The position numbers and the translations under genes are program-made. A stretch of DNA of 64,000 nt, from NCBI GenBank assembly GCA_018257865.1, contig JAEUBA010000014.1, forward strand, positions 372,001 through 436,000, written 5' to 3'. The DNA comes from Stereocaulon alpinum (Eukaryota > Ascomycota > Lecanoromycetes > Lecanorales > Stereocaulaceae). A model generated the notes under the pieces. It searched no databases, was not told the DNA's origin, and was given only the letters and a program-made list of their open reading frames with translations. Shown here in pieces: positions 33,003 through 43,452 of the stretch. Numbering within the stretch: position 1 is the stretch's first letter; the number at the start of each line of letters is the position of its first letter.

Positions 33003-35349
33003 CTAATACGCAACACCCCGGTAGCCCATATCGGGAAGTGTAGGCTGGCGTCCCACGGGCGGCGGACTTATTCTGTAGCTATCGCGACTTGAACTCCGGT
33101 TGTGTCCGTGTCCCATGCTTGCTGATGAGCCAACCAGGTTGTCGGAGCTCTCGTGAGCGCCTCTGGGTCGTCGGGGAGGTGGTGTTGAGTCGCGGTAGGG
33201 GGCGGGAGAGGAGTCACGGCGGCTGCTGTAGGTGCTCAATGGGTAGGATTTCACTTGGGGGTTCTTGACATCTTTGTAATCTATTGGGTCAATGAGAAGG
33301 GAGTTGCGAGCGTCGAGGGGAGTGAGATCGTCAAGGTCGCGATTGATTTTTTCTGTGGATTTGTTAGTGGGAAGTCTAGAAAGGTAATGTACGAGCTTGG
33401 ATAGACGTACCTGCTTCTTTCCTCCGCTTGCGGTGAGGGTTCTCCCTGAAACAGACGATAAGTGCGTTTACCGCAATCAAGATCCCCAAGATTACGGTCA
33501 AAACGGACTGCACAGCAATCAGGACTACACCAGTGATTGTCTTGGTTGATTGCGCGATCCCAAGCTCTTCGACGAAGACCAAGATGCAGACGACGGAGAG
33601 CACTCGAACGGTTTGGATAAAGATGTTGATCACATTGCCAGATGTCGTGGCGAATGGCCTGACCCCCAGCACCAGAATGAGCATCAGGGACTCAATTATC
33701 AGTTGTCCAGCTGTCTGGGTCAATCCATGACGGTCGCCTCCAGCAATGACACACCCTTTAGCGAACATGTAGATGATAGCAGGCATGAACAGCCACCAGT
33801 ATCCTCGCTTGTAGTTGTCGTAGAAGAGACTGTATTTTCGCCACGTTTCCTTGTCTTCGAAGAGAGCTGAGGTATCGCCTTCCATCTTCTTGTATCGGTG
33901 TGCGATGTGCCAGATGCGGAATGTGAAGCCAATCAAGAGGGCAGTGAAGATTGCTAGTGTGACGCCGGCAAGGGTCTTAGCAGCCCAGGAATCGCCATTA
34001 GTAAATTGATAGACGCAGTAGAGTGTCCAAACACCATAAAGGATCAGGATCAAATTTGTGATGGTCCTGCCCAGTAGGCCCCAATAGCGCTTGCGGAAAC
34101 TTGTGAGCTTCTTAGGGAACGACGCGAATAACGCCCAAGCTTCGAGTATGACCTTGAACAGGAGGATTCCGACAGCGATTGCGGCGATGACGATAGCGAA
34201 GATCAATAACACAGTCATAAAGGTATTTGCCTGAGGAATGGTGAGCTGCTCCACGTAACCCTCTATGCCGTGCACTATGTGGGTGACTTTGTTGCCGCCA
34301 GCAGTACCATTAGTAGCAGCGGTGGTTCCATTGCCTGCCTGCGTACCATTTACGCTGACTGCGGTGTCTCTGGAGACCAGATGAGGTTCGAAGAAGAAGT
34401 CGAACGAACGCTTTTGAACAATGCCCGAATTGGCTTTGGAGCCACTGGCGTAAACCAAAGTCGCGTTACGTAGGTATGAGACACTATCGTTGGTGAGATT
34501 GCCACCAGTCTTCTGCCTGAAATTGTCAATCGCTGTCTGCATCCCGGTCCATGGAACTAGTCCTCCAGAGAAGGCAAAATTCTTGGAGAAACTTCGATAA
34601 ATTGGTGGGTAGTTCACACTCATCATCCCGTTGACGGCCATAGATTGAAACCAACCAAACACGTCTCCGAAGTTGGGACTTGGGGCGTGACCACCGGTAG
34701 TGCCAGCATTGCCAGCAGCAGCGAACCCACTGACGAGGAGAGCAGCTCCAGCAATCCCTACAGCGATGTAAGACACTGCAGGTGATTCAACGGTCTTGCC
34801 ATTTGTGACTTGTGATTGTATGCAAGCAAGGTCTGGGCCACCATCGGCCGGTTTCAGCTCCATCTTGGCCCCACCCTCGAGATCAGGTACCGTGAAAGCT
34901 ATCGAAGGAATCTGGCTAACGAAGGTGTCTGGAACGTTTTGCACGCCCTGAGCTGCGAAGACGCCGGCAGGAACTAGAGTTTCTTTGTAAGCCATCGCGC
35001 TACGAAGACACAAACCCGACAGTCTCTTACCAGGACATAATTCGACAACCTTTGTACCCTCATCACAAGGATTAAAGTCCTTCTGGTAGACTTGATTGCC
35101 ATAGGCAGTCACAATCAATGAAGCTGTGACGTTCTGTACTTTCTGACTGGTGCCACCAACATCGAATGTAATCTGCTTCGTTGATCGATCGAACTGGATG
35201 TTGAGAGCGTTGACCGTGATTTCAGGATTGTCTGCGCAAGTGGTGAACCCGTCTGTTTTCAGAACGTCGTTGGCCAGTGCTGTGGTTGATAGAGTTCCCA
35301 GTAAGATAGTGCTGACAAGCCATCTAAGGGAACCTGGTCGCGATTTCAT
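33003..35349 (-). CDS. FLC/TRP-like channel (flavin carrier family)
   Basis: Exons 35349-33411 and 33352-33003 (58-nt GTACGT...CCACAG intron) give 762 residues. A cleavable signal peptide (about 1-26, LLGTLSTTALA) precedes a lumenal ML-like domain with paired cysteines (TTCADNPEIT, NPCDEGTKVVELCPGKRLSGLCLRS). One helix near 195-215 and then about eight helices of the TRP-like region follow, including FMTVLLIFAIVIAAIAVGIL, YWGLLGRTITNLILILYGVW and WWLFMPAIIYMFAKGCVIAG. The C-terminal cytosolic tail is S/P/R-rich and ends YRGVAY. Yeast Flc1-3 are ER/vacuolar proteins tied to FAD import, calcium and wall integrity; which activity applies here is unknown. N-glycosylation sequons (NGT, NAT, NDS) are abundant in the lumenal loop. 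Confidence 0.9.
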
Positions 35350-36613
35350 TCTCGCTGTATGTATGTACCTGTCCTCCCCCAGCTGCCGAAAAGAGACGTC
35401 GATGTCCTTTGTTCCAGGTTCTTGCAGAGCAGATCGTTAGGGTCGTATATGCTAAACAAACGCAAACGATGCTCGGACGGACAAAGGATCCGAAAGTCGT
35501 CGAGAAAGATAGGTATTATAACGGGCGAGAATATGTCAAACGGTTAGGTATGAGGTATGTTTCACGAATATGGAGAGTAAGGTTCGGAGGCCTTGGGTCA
35601 ACCAAAGCGTCGTCACAGGGGAAATTTGATCTAGAGAACGTAAAGGGTCGTATCAAAGAGCTCCAAAGAGTGTAGTGAGCTCGTACGGCCGTATATGCAG
35701 TCGGAGACAATAGGAACAACGAATGAGGGGTAGAGTAAATGATTGACAAGACGATGCGAACAGAAAGAGCGTGAAGAGAGTAGTATGGGCGGGAGAAATG
35801 GTCAAGGGCTGTCGATTTCTCTTGGCTCGCGGTGGAGGTTGTTTGGCGCTAGTTCAGGGGCTCAAGGCCAGCTCCCGAGGTGATACCGGCGGCGTGGAAT
35901 ACGGGACAGGCACGGCAGCAGATCTCCGGTTTGATGATTCTTACGGCACAGTTGTCGTTAGAGGCAGACGGACCTGGATTTGTATAGTCTTTAATACTCC
36001 ATTAAGCATCTATCTAACTCTGCTGCGCACACGAGCTGGCGTCTATAATACCATGGTCAAGCCGAACTAGAACCATTCTCACTGTTCCTCATTGGGTTAG
36101 CTATGGAGGTTAACAGGTATTTTTAGGCCTAGAACTTCGTATCGGCTGCCAACCGAGTGGCTAAGAGTTCTTGTCGACAACATTCCCTAAAGTATGGCAG
36201 CACCTGGCTGAGAGAGTGGTCATGCGCTTCTATCTAGCAAGCAAATGTGTGAGACCTGCTGGGAGCCTGTTTGAATCACAAGAGAAGGTATATACTTCTC
36301 TTGCGCCGCTGGTACGGGAAATTCCTCCCGTTGCATAACATGCAGTGGGTTGCATACAAGGTCGTCGTGCTCGCAGTGGCCGTGATACAGCCGACTGAAG
36401 AACGCATGCCACACTCTCGTTAGACCGTACTGGATCTTTGCCAACGACTCATCGGACAAACCATGTTTCCGGGTAATATTGTCTGTGTTTCGTATCGAGA
36501 TTAAGGACCCTTACAGGATGCAGCAGCTCCTGATGTAGAACGCTGTCTATCGACAGTCGTTTTGGCATATCTTTGCTTGTCTTCACTGTCAATGAACATT
36601 CCCATTACTCTAC
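35350..36613. other. Intergenic
   Basis: Promoter side of the FLC gene and 3' side of DPB2. Short ORFs on both strands lack any recognisable domain. Nothing supported. Confidence 0.4.
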
Positions 36614-39013
36614 TCAGTATCTTGCTTCCCTTGTCTTCCCTCGTCTCGTTCGTGCGTCATATTCCATCCATTGAGCTACACCTCTTCTACCTTGCGGTGT
36701 AAGAGACCCTGGATTCATTACATGGCAGCCTTCGTAAGTGACTGCAAAGGGAGGAGCTTCTTGATCCATGAGCACCAATGCCGTCGGCAGTGGGTACAGC
36801 TGCAGTGCCCCTGCGTGGTCCCAGAAGACAGGACGATCTGACAGTGGAAATGGTGACAAGTATCCCTGATCAAGTATGGTCTTGACGAGCTTGCGTGCTA
36901 TGTATAGGTCAACTGAGCCAGTGGAATCGGTAGATGCTATAGCTTTGGGAGCTGGAATATGTGACTCAGCTGTCTCCACTGCTTCGTCAATATCCATGCT
37001 CTCATGTGGGTCTTGTTCTTGATCGACATCAATCGGGTCTCCAATTGATTTTTCGGGAAATTGGGCGTCTGCGTTCATTTCCGTTTCCTCTTCTAGGGGC
37101 CTAAACCTTACAGCGTTGCGGCGAAGCCTACCAGATATATCATCACGAAAGAAGACGACTTCTTGAGCTGGCCCAAATAGGGTTAAGCGTGTTGGATTGG
37201 TAGACCATATGGCCTCCCCATCTGTTTTCGTGCCAGCTGCTTTATCTGCCTCTGCATTCGCGGTGGCGAATGCGCGCTTTATTCTGGAAGTGAAAAGCTC
37301 AGGCACGCTGCCCCTTGGTAGTACTGTGGCAGCTCCAGCGGAAAATGCAGAAGGCCAAGGGTCGTTGTCGCCTGGAACAAACACGAACGTCGTGCGCTGG
37401 AGCATCGTCGGATAGTCCGAGAGGGCCAAGGCCAGAGAGTCAAAGTACTCTTTGTACTCAATACTCCCGCCGCTCCCACCCCCTGCCATGACCGCATAGC
37501 GAACAAAGTTCCCTATGAGTACCACAACCATTGGTGTCTGATCTGCCGGCTCGGCAGCGTAGACGGCAAGTACTTTCTTGATAGCTTGCAATGTCCTCGC
37601 ATTGTCGAGCTCGACTTCCCCAAGGATCACCATTCGCCCTCGGCCTTCAGCTGAAGTCTCCGAAGCGCCTCGCAACACCGACTTTTCTAATTTGCGCATA
37701 GTTGAGCCAGCAGCTCTCTCACTCCCAACACCGAGGAAATCAACCCAACCAAAGCCTCCTCCCGCTTTCAATGAGCCATCTTTGCCTTCCCCGATGACGC
37801 CGAGTGTGACGTCTCGACGCTCGCATGGTGGTCCGCCAACAGAGTAGGCAATAACTTTACCCCCAACAGTGCCGCCAACTCCACGGTTACCGTCGAGGCC
37901 AGGTCCAGCTGCTGTACCTTCCTCCTCGTAGACTCCATCCACCAGGACGATCATGCCTGGAGTGAACCAAGCGCCATCTTCCGGCACTGGTCTAGCAAGC
38001 TGGATGTCAAGGGTAATGCTCCCTGTCAGATCGTTCAGAGTCAACATGCCAGTAGGAGATATCGACAATAAACCCAACAAGAGATGGCTGCTGCCTGTTC
38101 GACCCAGGAGATTGGCAATGGGGGTAAGCTTGTACGCTTGCTGCTGGGTTGCTAGCGTTGATGATGTTCGCTGCAGTGCACTTGTGCGAGCCGATGCCAC
38201 AGACGAGGTCTGGAAAGACTCATTCCGAAGTAATCGCTGATGAACGAGGTTGTAGCGATGGCGGAAGAGGTGTGTTTTGTGTGAGGGGTCTGGTAATAAC
38301 GAAGGAGCTGCTCCCATCACCTCAAAATGCTTCTGATTGACATTGTATGTTAATCTTGGCTGGTCGAACGCTCCTACAACTTTCAACCACCTCCTCGGAT
38401 CTTTCGTCCCAGTAGTCTCTTCATCGTCCTCAACTCCCAGAGCAGACATGCCGAAGCTCTCCTCTCGACCTAATGCGCTAGGCCTTGCCTCGGAAGGGGC
38501 AGCTTCTCCATCTCCTAGCCCGAATGCAAAGCTGCTTTGACGACTGAGCCCACCATTTTGCAACACCTTTCCCCCACTCATAGACCCCTCTATATTCCTC
38601 AAGACATTCTTCAGCTCCTCCCCCTCACCTGGCACAATAACACCTCCACCACCTTTCTTCCATTGCTTCGCAGCCTCATCCAGCACCTTCTCCGCCAACC
38701 CTTCTTCTCGCCATCCAGAGCCACAATGCTTCCCTATAAACGTAGCAATCAATTGTAATGCCGAAGATGTAAGAGTGAGATTGTGCTTCTTAGTAAACGT
38801 TCGGAACGCAAGAGGCCTTAACGTAGCTGGCGGGAGCAGTATGGGCAATATAGTGGGTTTGGCAGGCTCCTGTGGCTTAGAGGCTCGTATTGGGTGAATA
38901 GGCGTGCTAAAGGCTGGCGAGGATGAGGGAATCGGATTGGATTCTAAAGGCTTTTGGACAGTCTTGAATAAAGGCGCATTACGCCCACCGAAGATGCCAT
39001 TCGGTCGTTCCAT
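36614..39013 (-). CDS. DPB2: DNA polymerase epsilon subunit B
   Basis: Non-catalytic B subunit of the leading-strand replicase, needed for replisome (CMG-Pol epsilon) assembly. Single exon, 799 residues. The N-terminal helical domain includes RTFTKKHNLTLTSSALQLIATFIG; a disordered linker follows. The OB-fold region (LLGRTGSSHLLLGLLS, GSITLDIQLARPVPEDGAWFTPGMIVLVDGVYEEEG) leads into the inactive calcineurin-like phosphodiesterase domain (MVILGEVELDN, VVVLIGNFV, TTFVFVPGDNDPWPS, CHVMNPGSL near the end). The usual phosphoesterase metal ligands are degenerate, as in all B subunits. ATG at 39013 follows directly on the conserved start MERPNGIFGGRNAPLFKTVQ. A probable cell-cycle element lies about 80 nt upstream. 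Confidence 0.93.
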   Translation of the reverse strand: MERPNGIFGGRNAPLFKTVQKPLESNPIPSSSPAFSTPIHPIRASKPQEPAKPTILPILLPPATLRPLAFRTFTKKHNLTLTSSALQLIATFIGKHCGSGWREEGLAEKVLDEAAKQWKKGGGGVIVPGEGEELKNVLRNIEGSMSGGKVLQNGGLSRQSSFAFGLGDGEAAPSEARPSALGREESFGMSALGVEDDEETTGTKDPRRWLKVVGAFDQPRLTYNVNQKHFEVMGAAPSLLPDPSHKTHLFRHRYNLVHQRLLRNESFQTSSVASARTSALQRTSSTLATQQQAYKLTPIANLLGRTGSSHLLLGLLSISPTGMLTLNDLTGSITLDIQLARPVPEDGAWFTPGMIVLVDGVYEEEGTAAGPGLDGNRGVGGTVGGKVIAYSVGGPPCERRDVTLGVIGEGKDGSLKAGGGFGWVDFLGVGSERAAGSTMRKLEKSVLRGASETSAEGRGRMVILGEVELDNARTLQAIKKVLAVYAAEPADQTPMVVVLIGNFVRYAVMAGGGSGGSIEYKEYFDSLALALSDYPTMLQRTTFVFVPGDNDPWPSAFSAGAATVLPRGSVPELFTSRIKRAFATANAEADKAAGTKTDGEAIWSTNPTRLTLFGPAQEVVFFRDDISGRLRRNAVRFRPLEEETEMNADAQFPEKSIGDPIDVDQEQDPHESMDIDEAVETAESHIPAPKAIASTDSTGSVDLYIARKLVKTILDQGYLSPFPLSDRPVFWDHAGALQLYPLPTALVLMDQEAPPFAVTYEGCHVMNPGSLTPQGRRGVAQWMEYDARTRRGKTREARY

Positions 39014-39845
39014 GATCAGCAGCAGAGGTGTGTTTCTCCACTAGGATGCTCCGAGTATGCAATGCGGAAAGAGAGAGTGCAGTCGCGTCGACGCGCCGGT
39101 TGCCGAGGTTTACCCGGATAATGGTCTCTGTAGAAAAGCGAGTGCGAGGAAGTACCTTAACGTCTTGTGGAGTCATGCACAGTCTGTTTCCGACACTATT
39201 TTGCTCCATGCTTCCAGTCAATACAGCATCTAGCTGGCGTTACGGCTACTATCAAAGTGTTAAAGAGGTGCGCAAGACGGTAGCTTTGTAGCGAGTCTGT
39301 ATGCCATGCGAGTATGTAACTCCCGTCACGTTCATACCCAATGGCCATGGACGATAGTCTATTCGATATGCTACACATGAGAGGGGCATGACCTCGTATG
39401 TGTGGAGCTATTGGAGTGGGGTAGCTGATCTTTTGGCACATCTTTCTTTGAGCTTGAGATCAAATAACGTCGAAGTTCACGAAAGCACATGCCGTTACGC
39501 GATCCAGGATCCTTCAAACAGGCTAGGAAATGTTACACGAATCACCGTATGTATTTCCCATATCACATAAACCTTGTTGTTCATGGGTGATCTAACGGTT
39601 TCGATGCAGATGTCATGAAGCCCAAAATGAGGATTTAGAGCCCTCGGGACTTGTGAAGAATGCTTTACCGCTGTTGTTCAGTACAATCTGAAGTCATAGA
39701 AAAGTAGCGATGGTAGCAGGATACGTTGTGTATGTCAACTTGCTGCCAACTTCTGTAAGGATAAAGCAGCCTTTACAGCACACTCTCCCCATTCAACGTT
39801 ACGTCTACGCGAAGTAGTGAATCACATACATTCGTGGCGGTACCT
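39014..39845. other. Intergenic, DPB2 promoter and start of gene-poor block
   Basis: Apart from the composite element there is no supported feature. Confidence 0.4.
39083..39116. promoter_or_regulatory. Composite MluI-box / Reb1-like element upstream of DPB2
   Basis: TCGCGTCGACGCG palindrome followed by GACGCGCC, four variable bases and GCCGAGGTTTACCCG (39090-39116). ACGCG is the core of the MBF (MCB) site that drives S-phase genes in yeasts, and TTACCCG matches the Reb1 consensus. The same 27-bp block recurs at 43203-43229. Confidence 0.55.
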
Positions 39846-40855
39846 TCAGGTGACACTGTGCTCATTCTTGACCATATCCGATAATTGGAAATCCCGAAGC
39901 GTGATAGCCTGCTTAAAAGCTTCCCAGTCCACACATTGTCGTCTTACTTCCGCACTTACAGTCGCGTCCTGCCAGCTCCTCCCTGACCAGTAGTATGGGT
40001 ATGGATTTAGATCAGGGTAGCACACCAGAGATACGCGAATTGATTCAAGACAGTGTACTGAGGTCAGTCAGCATTATCGAATCGGTGCCACCATTTTGTA
40101 CATGCTACTAACAATTGTGATATCAATTATGGTCAAGTGCTTCTTGAGAAGCGTTGGGGTAATAGTAGTCCGGGAATATAGCTTGGCGAATCCACCTATT
40201 TGTACATCATTAGTGTTGTGATCCGTAGTGTGGAAAGCATGACTCACTAAGCAATGGAGGTTATGCGTGGCACCAAGGATAGTGGCGAAGTCGTCACCTG
40301 GCTGTAAAGCTACACTGCTGTTCAAGTTCAAGCGCGCGGCCTCGTTACGAGGAAGTCGAAAACCACGTGCTGAACTCCCAACATGTTGGAGAACTTGCCA
40401 CACAGTAACTTCTCAGTGACTTACGGGCCACGAGTCTATCCCAAGCGAAGTCCAATTCATCTCTTAGCTCTCTCGTGTAGGTATTGTTACTCCAATAGTC
40501 ATAAGGAAGCGATACAGACTTGAACCGAAGGGCATTACTCAACGGCCCTAAAATAAAGATTTAGCCGTCATCGAGCAGCGCACCGAGAACTTGACATACA
40601 ATCTGCAGGCACTAGAGATGAATCAAGCCTTGGGTTCGTGTGCACACGGGATGACCATGGAGAGGATAGCCAGATCGAACAAGACAGCAAGAATAAGAAG
40701 ATCACGCCATGTGTAGCAACAGCGATAGTCCAATAGTGCAGACGATTGGAGGATACTGAAGTAGAAGGTGACTGCTTCTTGCATGTCTCCCATTCGTGTC
40801 CTTCATCATACGTTCCGCTGAGCATTGGCTCAGTAGTTGAGTCCCTCGAAAGCAT
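39846..40855 (-). pseudogene. UstYa-like (DUF3328) protein gene, apparently broken
   Basis: UstYa-family proteins are oxidases/cyclases of fungal RiPP and other secondary-metabolite clusters, membrane-anchored with two HxxHC motifs. Five exons can be traced: 40855-40600, 40547-40425, 40369-40248, 40195-40113 and 40057-39846. The N-terminus has a helix YWTIAVATHGVIFLFLLSCSIWL, then LPYDYWSNNTYTRELRDELDFAWDRLV, HNLHC (motif 1), WIRQAIFPDYYYPN, HNLHC again (motif 2, with LESIRVSLVCYPD) and WQDATVSAEVRRQCVDWEAF. Two lesions: the exon 3/4 junction is out of frame by two bases although both splice sites and the CTAAT branch are good, and an in-frame TGA lies at 40125-40123 in exon 4. Either it is a recent pseudogene or the splicing is unusual. 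No complete partner cluster is visible. Confidence 0.75.
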
Positions 40856-41377
40856 TTTCGCGACTGTCGTCCAGGATTGTTGCTGATGTTCAAATATGTT
40901 TTGCGATCCAGCAATCATATAGACTATTAATGCTTAGCCTACAGAGCTGGCTGGGTATGACCTGCGATAAGAGTCCCACAAATCATTGACTGTCCAACGC
41001 AACATGCCCATGAATCCGCGTGTATCCAATACCTATGGCGAATAAAAGCAGTACCATATGCACACTGTTTTCTCTGCATCGACTTTAGCTTCTAGATTCG
41101 ACCCGTGCTTGCAGTAACATCATATGTCTGCAGAAAGGATCTGTTTATCGGTCGTACTTCGATCATCCTGTAATGCCTGACGTAGCAGAGACAGTCGAAC
41201 AGCTGCATGGAAGATTTCAAGGCAGATCACTCAACTTCCGAATGGACCAGAAATTTTATATGCCTGCTCCGAATTGTTCTAACATTTGTAGACTGCTTCT
41301 ATCATCCTGCCTTCAGGCGCTTCCCCATCTAAGCATTCAAAACCTCCCCTACAACTATCGAACAACAAAGCATCAAT
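40856..41377. other. Intergenic
   Basis: Divergent interval between the UstYa-like gene and the small secreted ORF. Nothing recognised. Confidence 0.35.
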
Positions 41378-41587
41378 ATGCATTTGGATTACCTCATGGT
41401 TGCCATGGCATTAATAACTGTCGTACTATGTGCACCTCTCAACAAGGGTAATTTGCAAGCAGACCATTATCGGGACAAGAACGCTGACATCAAGCCAGAG
41501 GTTGCACATACGGTGTTACGGCGTGGTGATACTTCGGCAGAGAGTGATGTAAAAGACCCACATCTGATGGAAACCGCTCTACCATGA
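41378..41587 (+). CDS. Small putative secreted protein (69 aa)
   Basis: ATG preceded by a CA-rich leader (ACAACAAAGCATCAATATG). The N-terminus MHLDYLMVAMALITVVLC followed by APLNKG looks like a signal peptide. The rest is hydrophilic with one dibasic site (TVLRRGDT) that a Kex2-type protease could use. No cysteine remains after the signal region and no repeats are seen. It lies 523 nt from the broken UstYa-like gene in divergent orientation, so a small precursor peptide of a former cluster is conceivable but unsupported. Could be chance. Confidence 0.3.
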   Translation: MHLDYLMVAMALITVVLCAPLNKGNLQADHYRDKNADIKPEVAHTVLRRGDTSAESDVKDPHLMETALP

Positions 41588-43452
41588 AGGTCTCAAAGCC
41601 ATCGAGGCTGAGACATGGAGACTTTTCCTGTTCCATGCAATCCCTGAGGCGGCATAGAGGACCAGATCCAGCGATTCCCTTTGGAAGCCGCCTCCCATCA
41701 TCATTTGGTCAAGTCCGTGTTGTCGAAGACTGGCTTGGTGATGTATCTAGATGAAATTTTTCTCCATATGAGATGTATACTCTATCTTTGAAACAGGACG
41801 CGAAGAAAGTTGCCGATCGTCAATGTCACTTCCCTCCGCAGTTCTCATTGTCTTGATGCACCTAGCGACGATCCTTTTGTAATGATTGCATGCATGCGAT
41901 AAGTAAGATATTGAAGATGTGAGGTGGTGTAGAATTCTGCGTGCCCAGCACCGACGGACCATTCCCCAGAATGAGAGGCATAACCGAACTATTCTCCACC
42001 TACACAGTGATATAATCAGCTTACAGGTCGTTCGGCACGTCAGAGTTGCCGTGCACCCTTTGTTGGTGCTGGGCTTCGATGAAAGCATCTGCGTATTGAT
42101 TGATGGAGTCAAGGCTGAAGCCGCCAAATAGCCGGGATTGTCTTGGCCACGGACTGCCGTTCGTTAAACCCTTGCGTGCATGAATGCGCATATCACTACT
42201 GGCCCTAAGATCCTGGTATTTGAATGCAAGCATGTTCATATACGGCTCCCCGGTCCGAACAACGTTACCTCTATAATTAGCGATTTGGCGCCTTGATATC
42301 TGCAACATCCAAGTCGACATTGACCCAGCTGCTTGGTTCTCACACCACTACATTTGCGGAGCTTGACGTAGATAGCATATCCACAGAGTTTGCCAGTGTC
42401 TAGCGATAGTCATTATGCATCTCTGGTCATGGACAGGACGTATTCGTACCCGCATCCAATGCTCTAATTATCGACTTACGTCAGAGTTGAGGGGTGGTAT
42501 TTTGGTGATTCATGGTGACATTCTCCAACATTCTCCTTTCGGAAGGTATGAGACACGTATCACCCAAAATGTTGTGGATGAGTTCACAGCTCGATCTCGA
42601 GGGTGTTCTGCTTCTTCTCGAGATACTGTCTCTCATGAGACGGGGGCGTCGACGGCTGGAACCCCCCAGAGCCTTGGTGCTTGCAGACAGTGAATGACAA
42701 TTGCTGCCAGGAATCGAGCTCAGGAAGCCCTACTTATATTCTCAGTCATTCGCAGGTCTGTGCTATTCGTTAGACTCTGCTAGGAAGTGGGTCAATATAG
42801 GATCTTCATTCGCCCTTAGAAGAGCTCTGATCTAGCGTTGCCGTCACATCAATTTTTACTATCATCTCGCCTTCCATCGTTTCTTCATGGCATCCTTACG
42901 TCTCACCCCTCCATTCCTGTACAGCTAGCACAATATCACCCCTAATGTGTGCTCTAGTCATCGCCGCACGCTTCATGACCAGGAGAGCTCAAAGGGCAAG
43001 ACTAGGCTGGGACGTTTGGGCTAGGAATCTCGTGAATGTCTCCATCACTGCCTTGTGTCATGAAAGTGGCTTCTATGAATCCTTCCTCGTACTCTCCCAC
43101 CGCATTGAAAGCGCTTCTGCAACATCATGTAAGACAACTTCGTACAACGGCGCGGAGACTATTTACGTCTATCGTGTCGGACGCGTCCTAAGGTTTTTTT
43201 GGGACGCGCCAATCGCCGAGGTTTACCCGTTGAGGTGGTCCCGGTGGTCTCCATCGAAACATCGTTGAGTGGAACGCCTTTACCTCACCTTAATCTTATC
43301 ACAGAAGATCGTGTTGATCCTCACGATCGGCTTATACTACAGTCAATAACTCACTATCAGAGATTTGGCTGCCACTTCCTATGCCAACACGCGAAACTCT
43401 CTCTCCATATCTGCCAATCCTGTAAGCAGCGACAAGCCTAGCTTGAGCCACC
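41588..43452. other. Gene-poor stretch upstream of the NASP-like gene
   Basis: A 99-codon ATG ORF on the minus strand (42320-42021) has no recognisable domain and no normal-sized intron linking it to neighbours. Other ORFs are shadows. The MluI-box element near 43200 is listed separately. Confidence 0.4.
43181..43229. promoter_or_regulatory. MluI-box and composite element upstream of the NASP-like gene
   Basis: A perfect ACGCGT (43181-43186, inside GGACGCGTCC) is followed by GACGCGCC, AATC and GCCGAGGTTTACCCG (43203-43229). A CCAAT pentamer overlaps (43209-43213). The last 27 bp match the element before DPB2 at 23 positions. It lies about 220-270 nt before the start codon. Confidence 0.55.

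Noticed and set aside
42021..42320. 99-codon ATG ORF on the minus strand
   Set aside because: No recognisable domain; linking it to the next open frame would need a 25-nt intron, too short to be credible.
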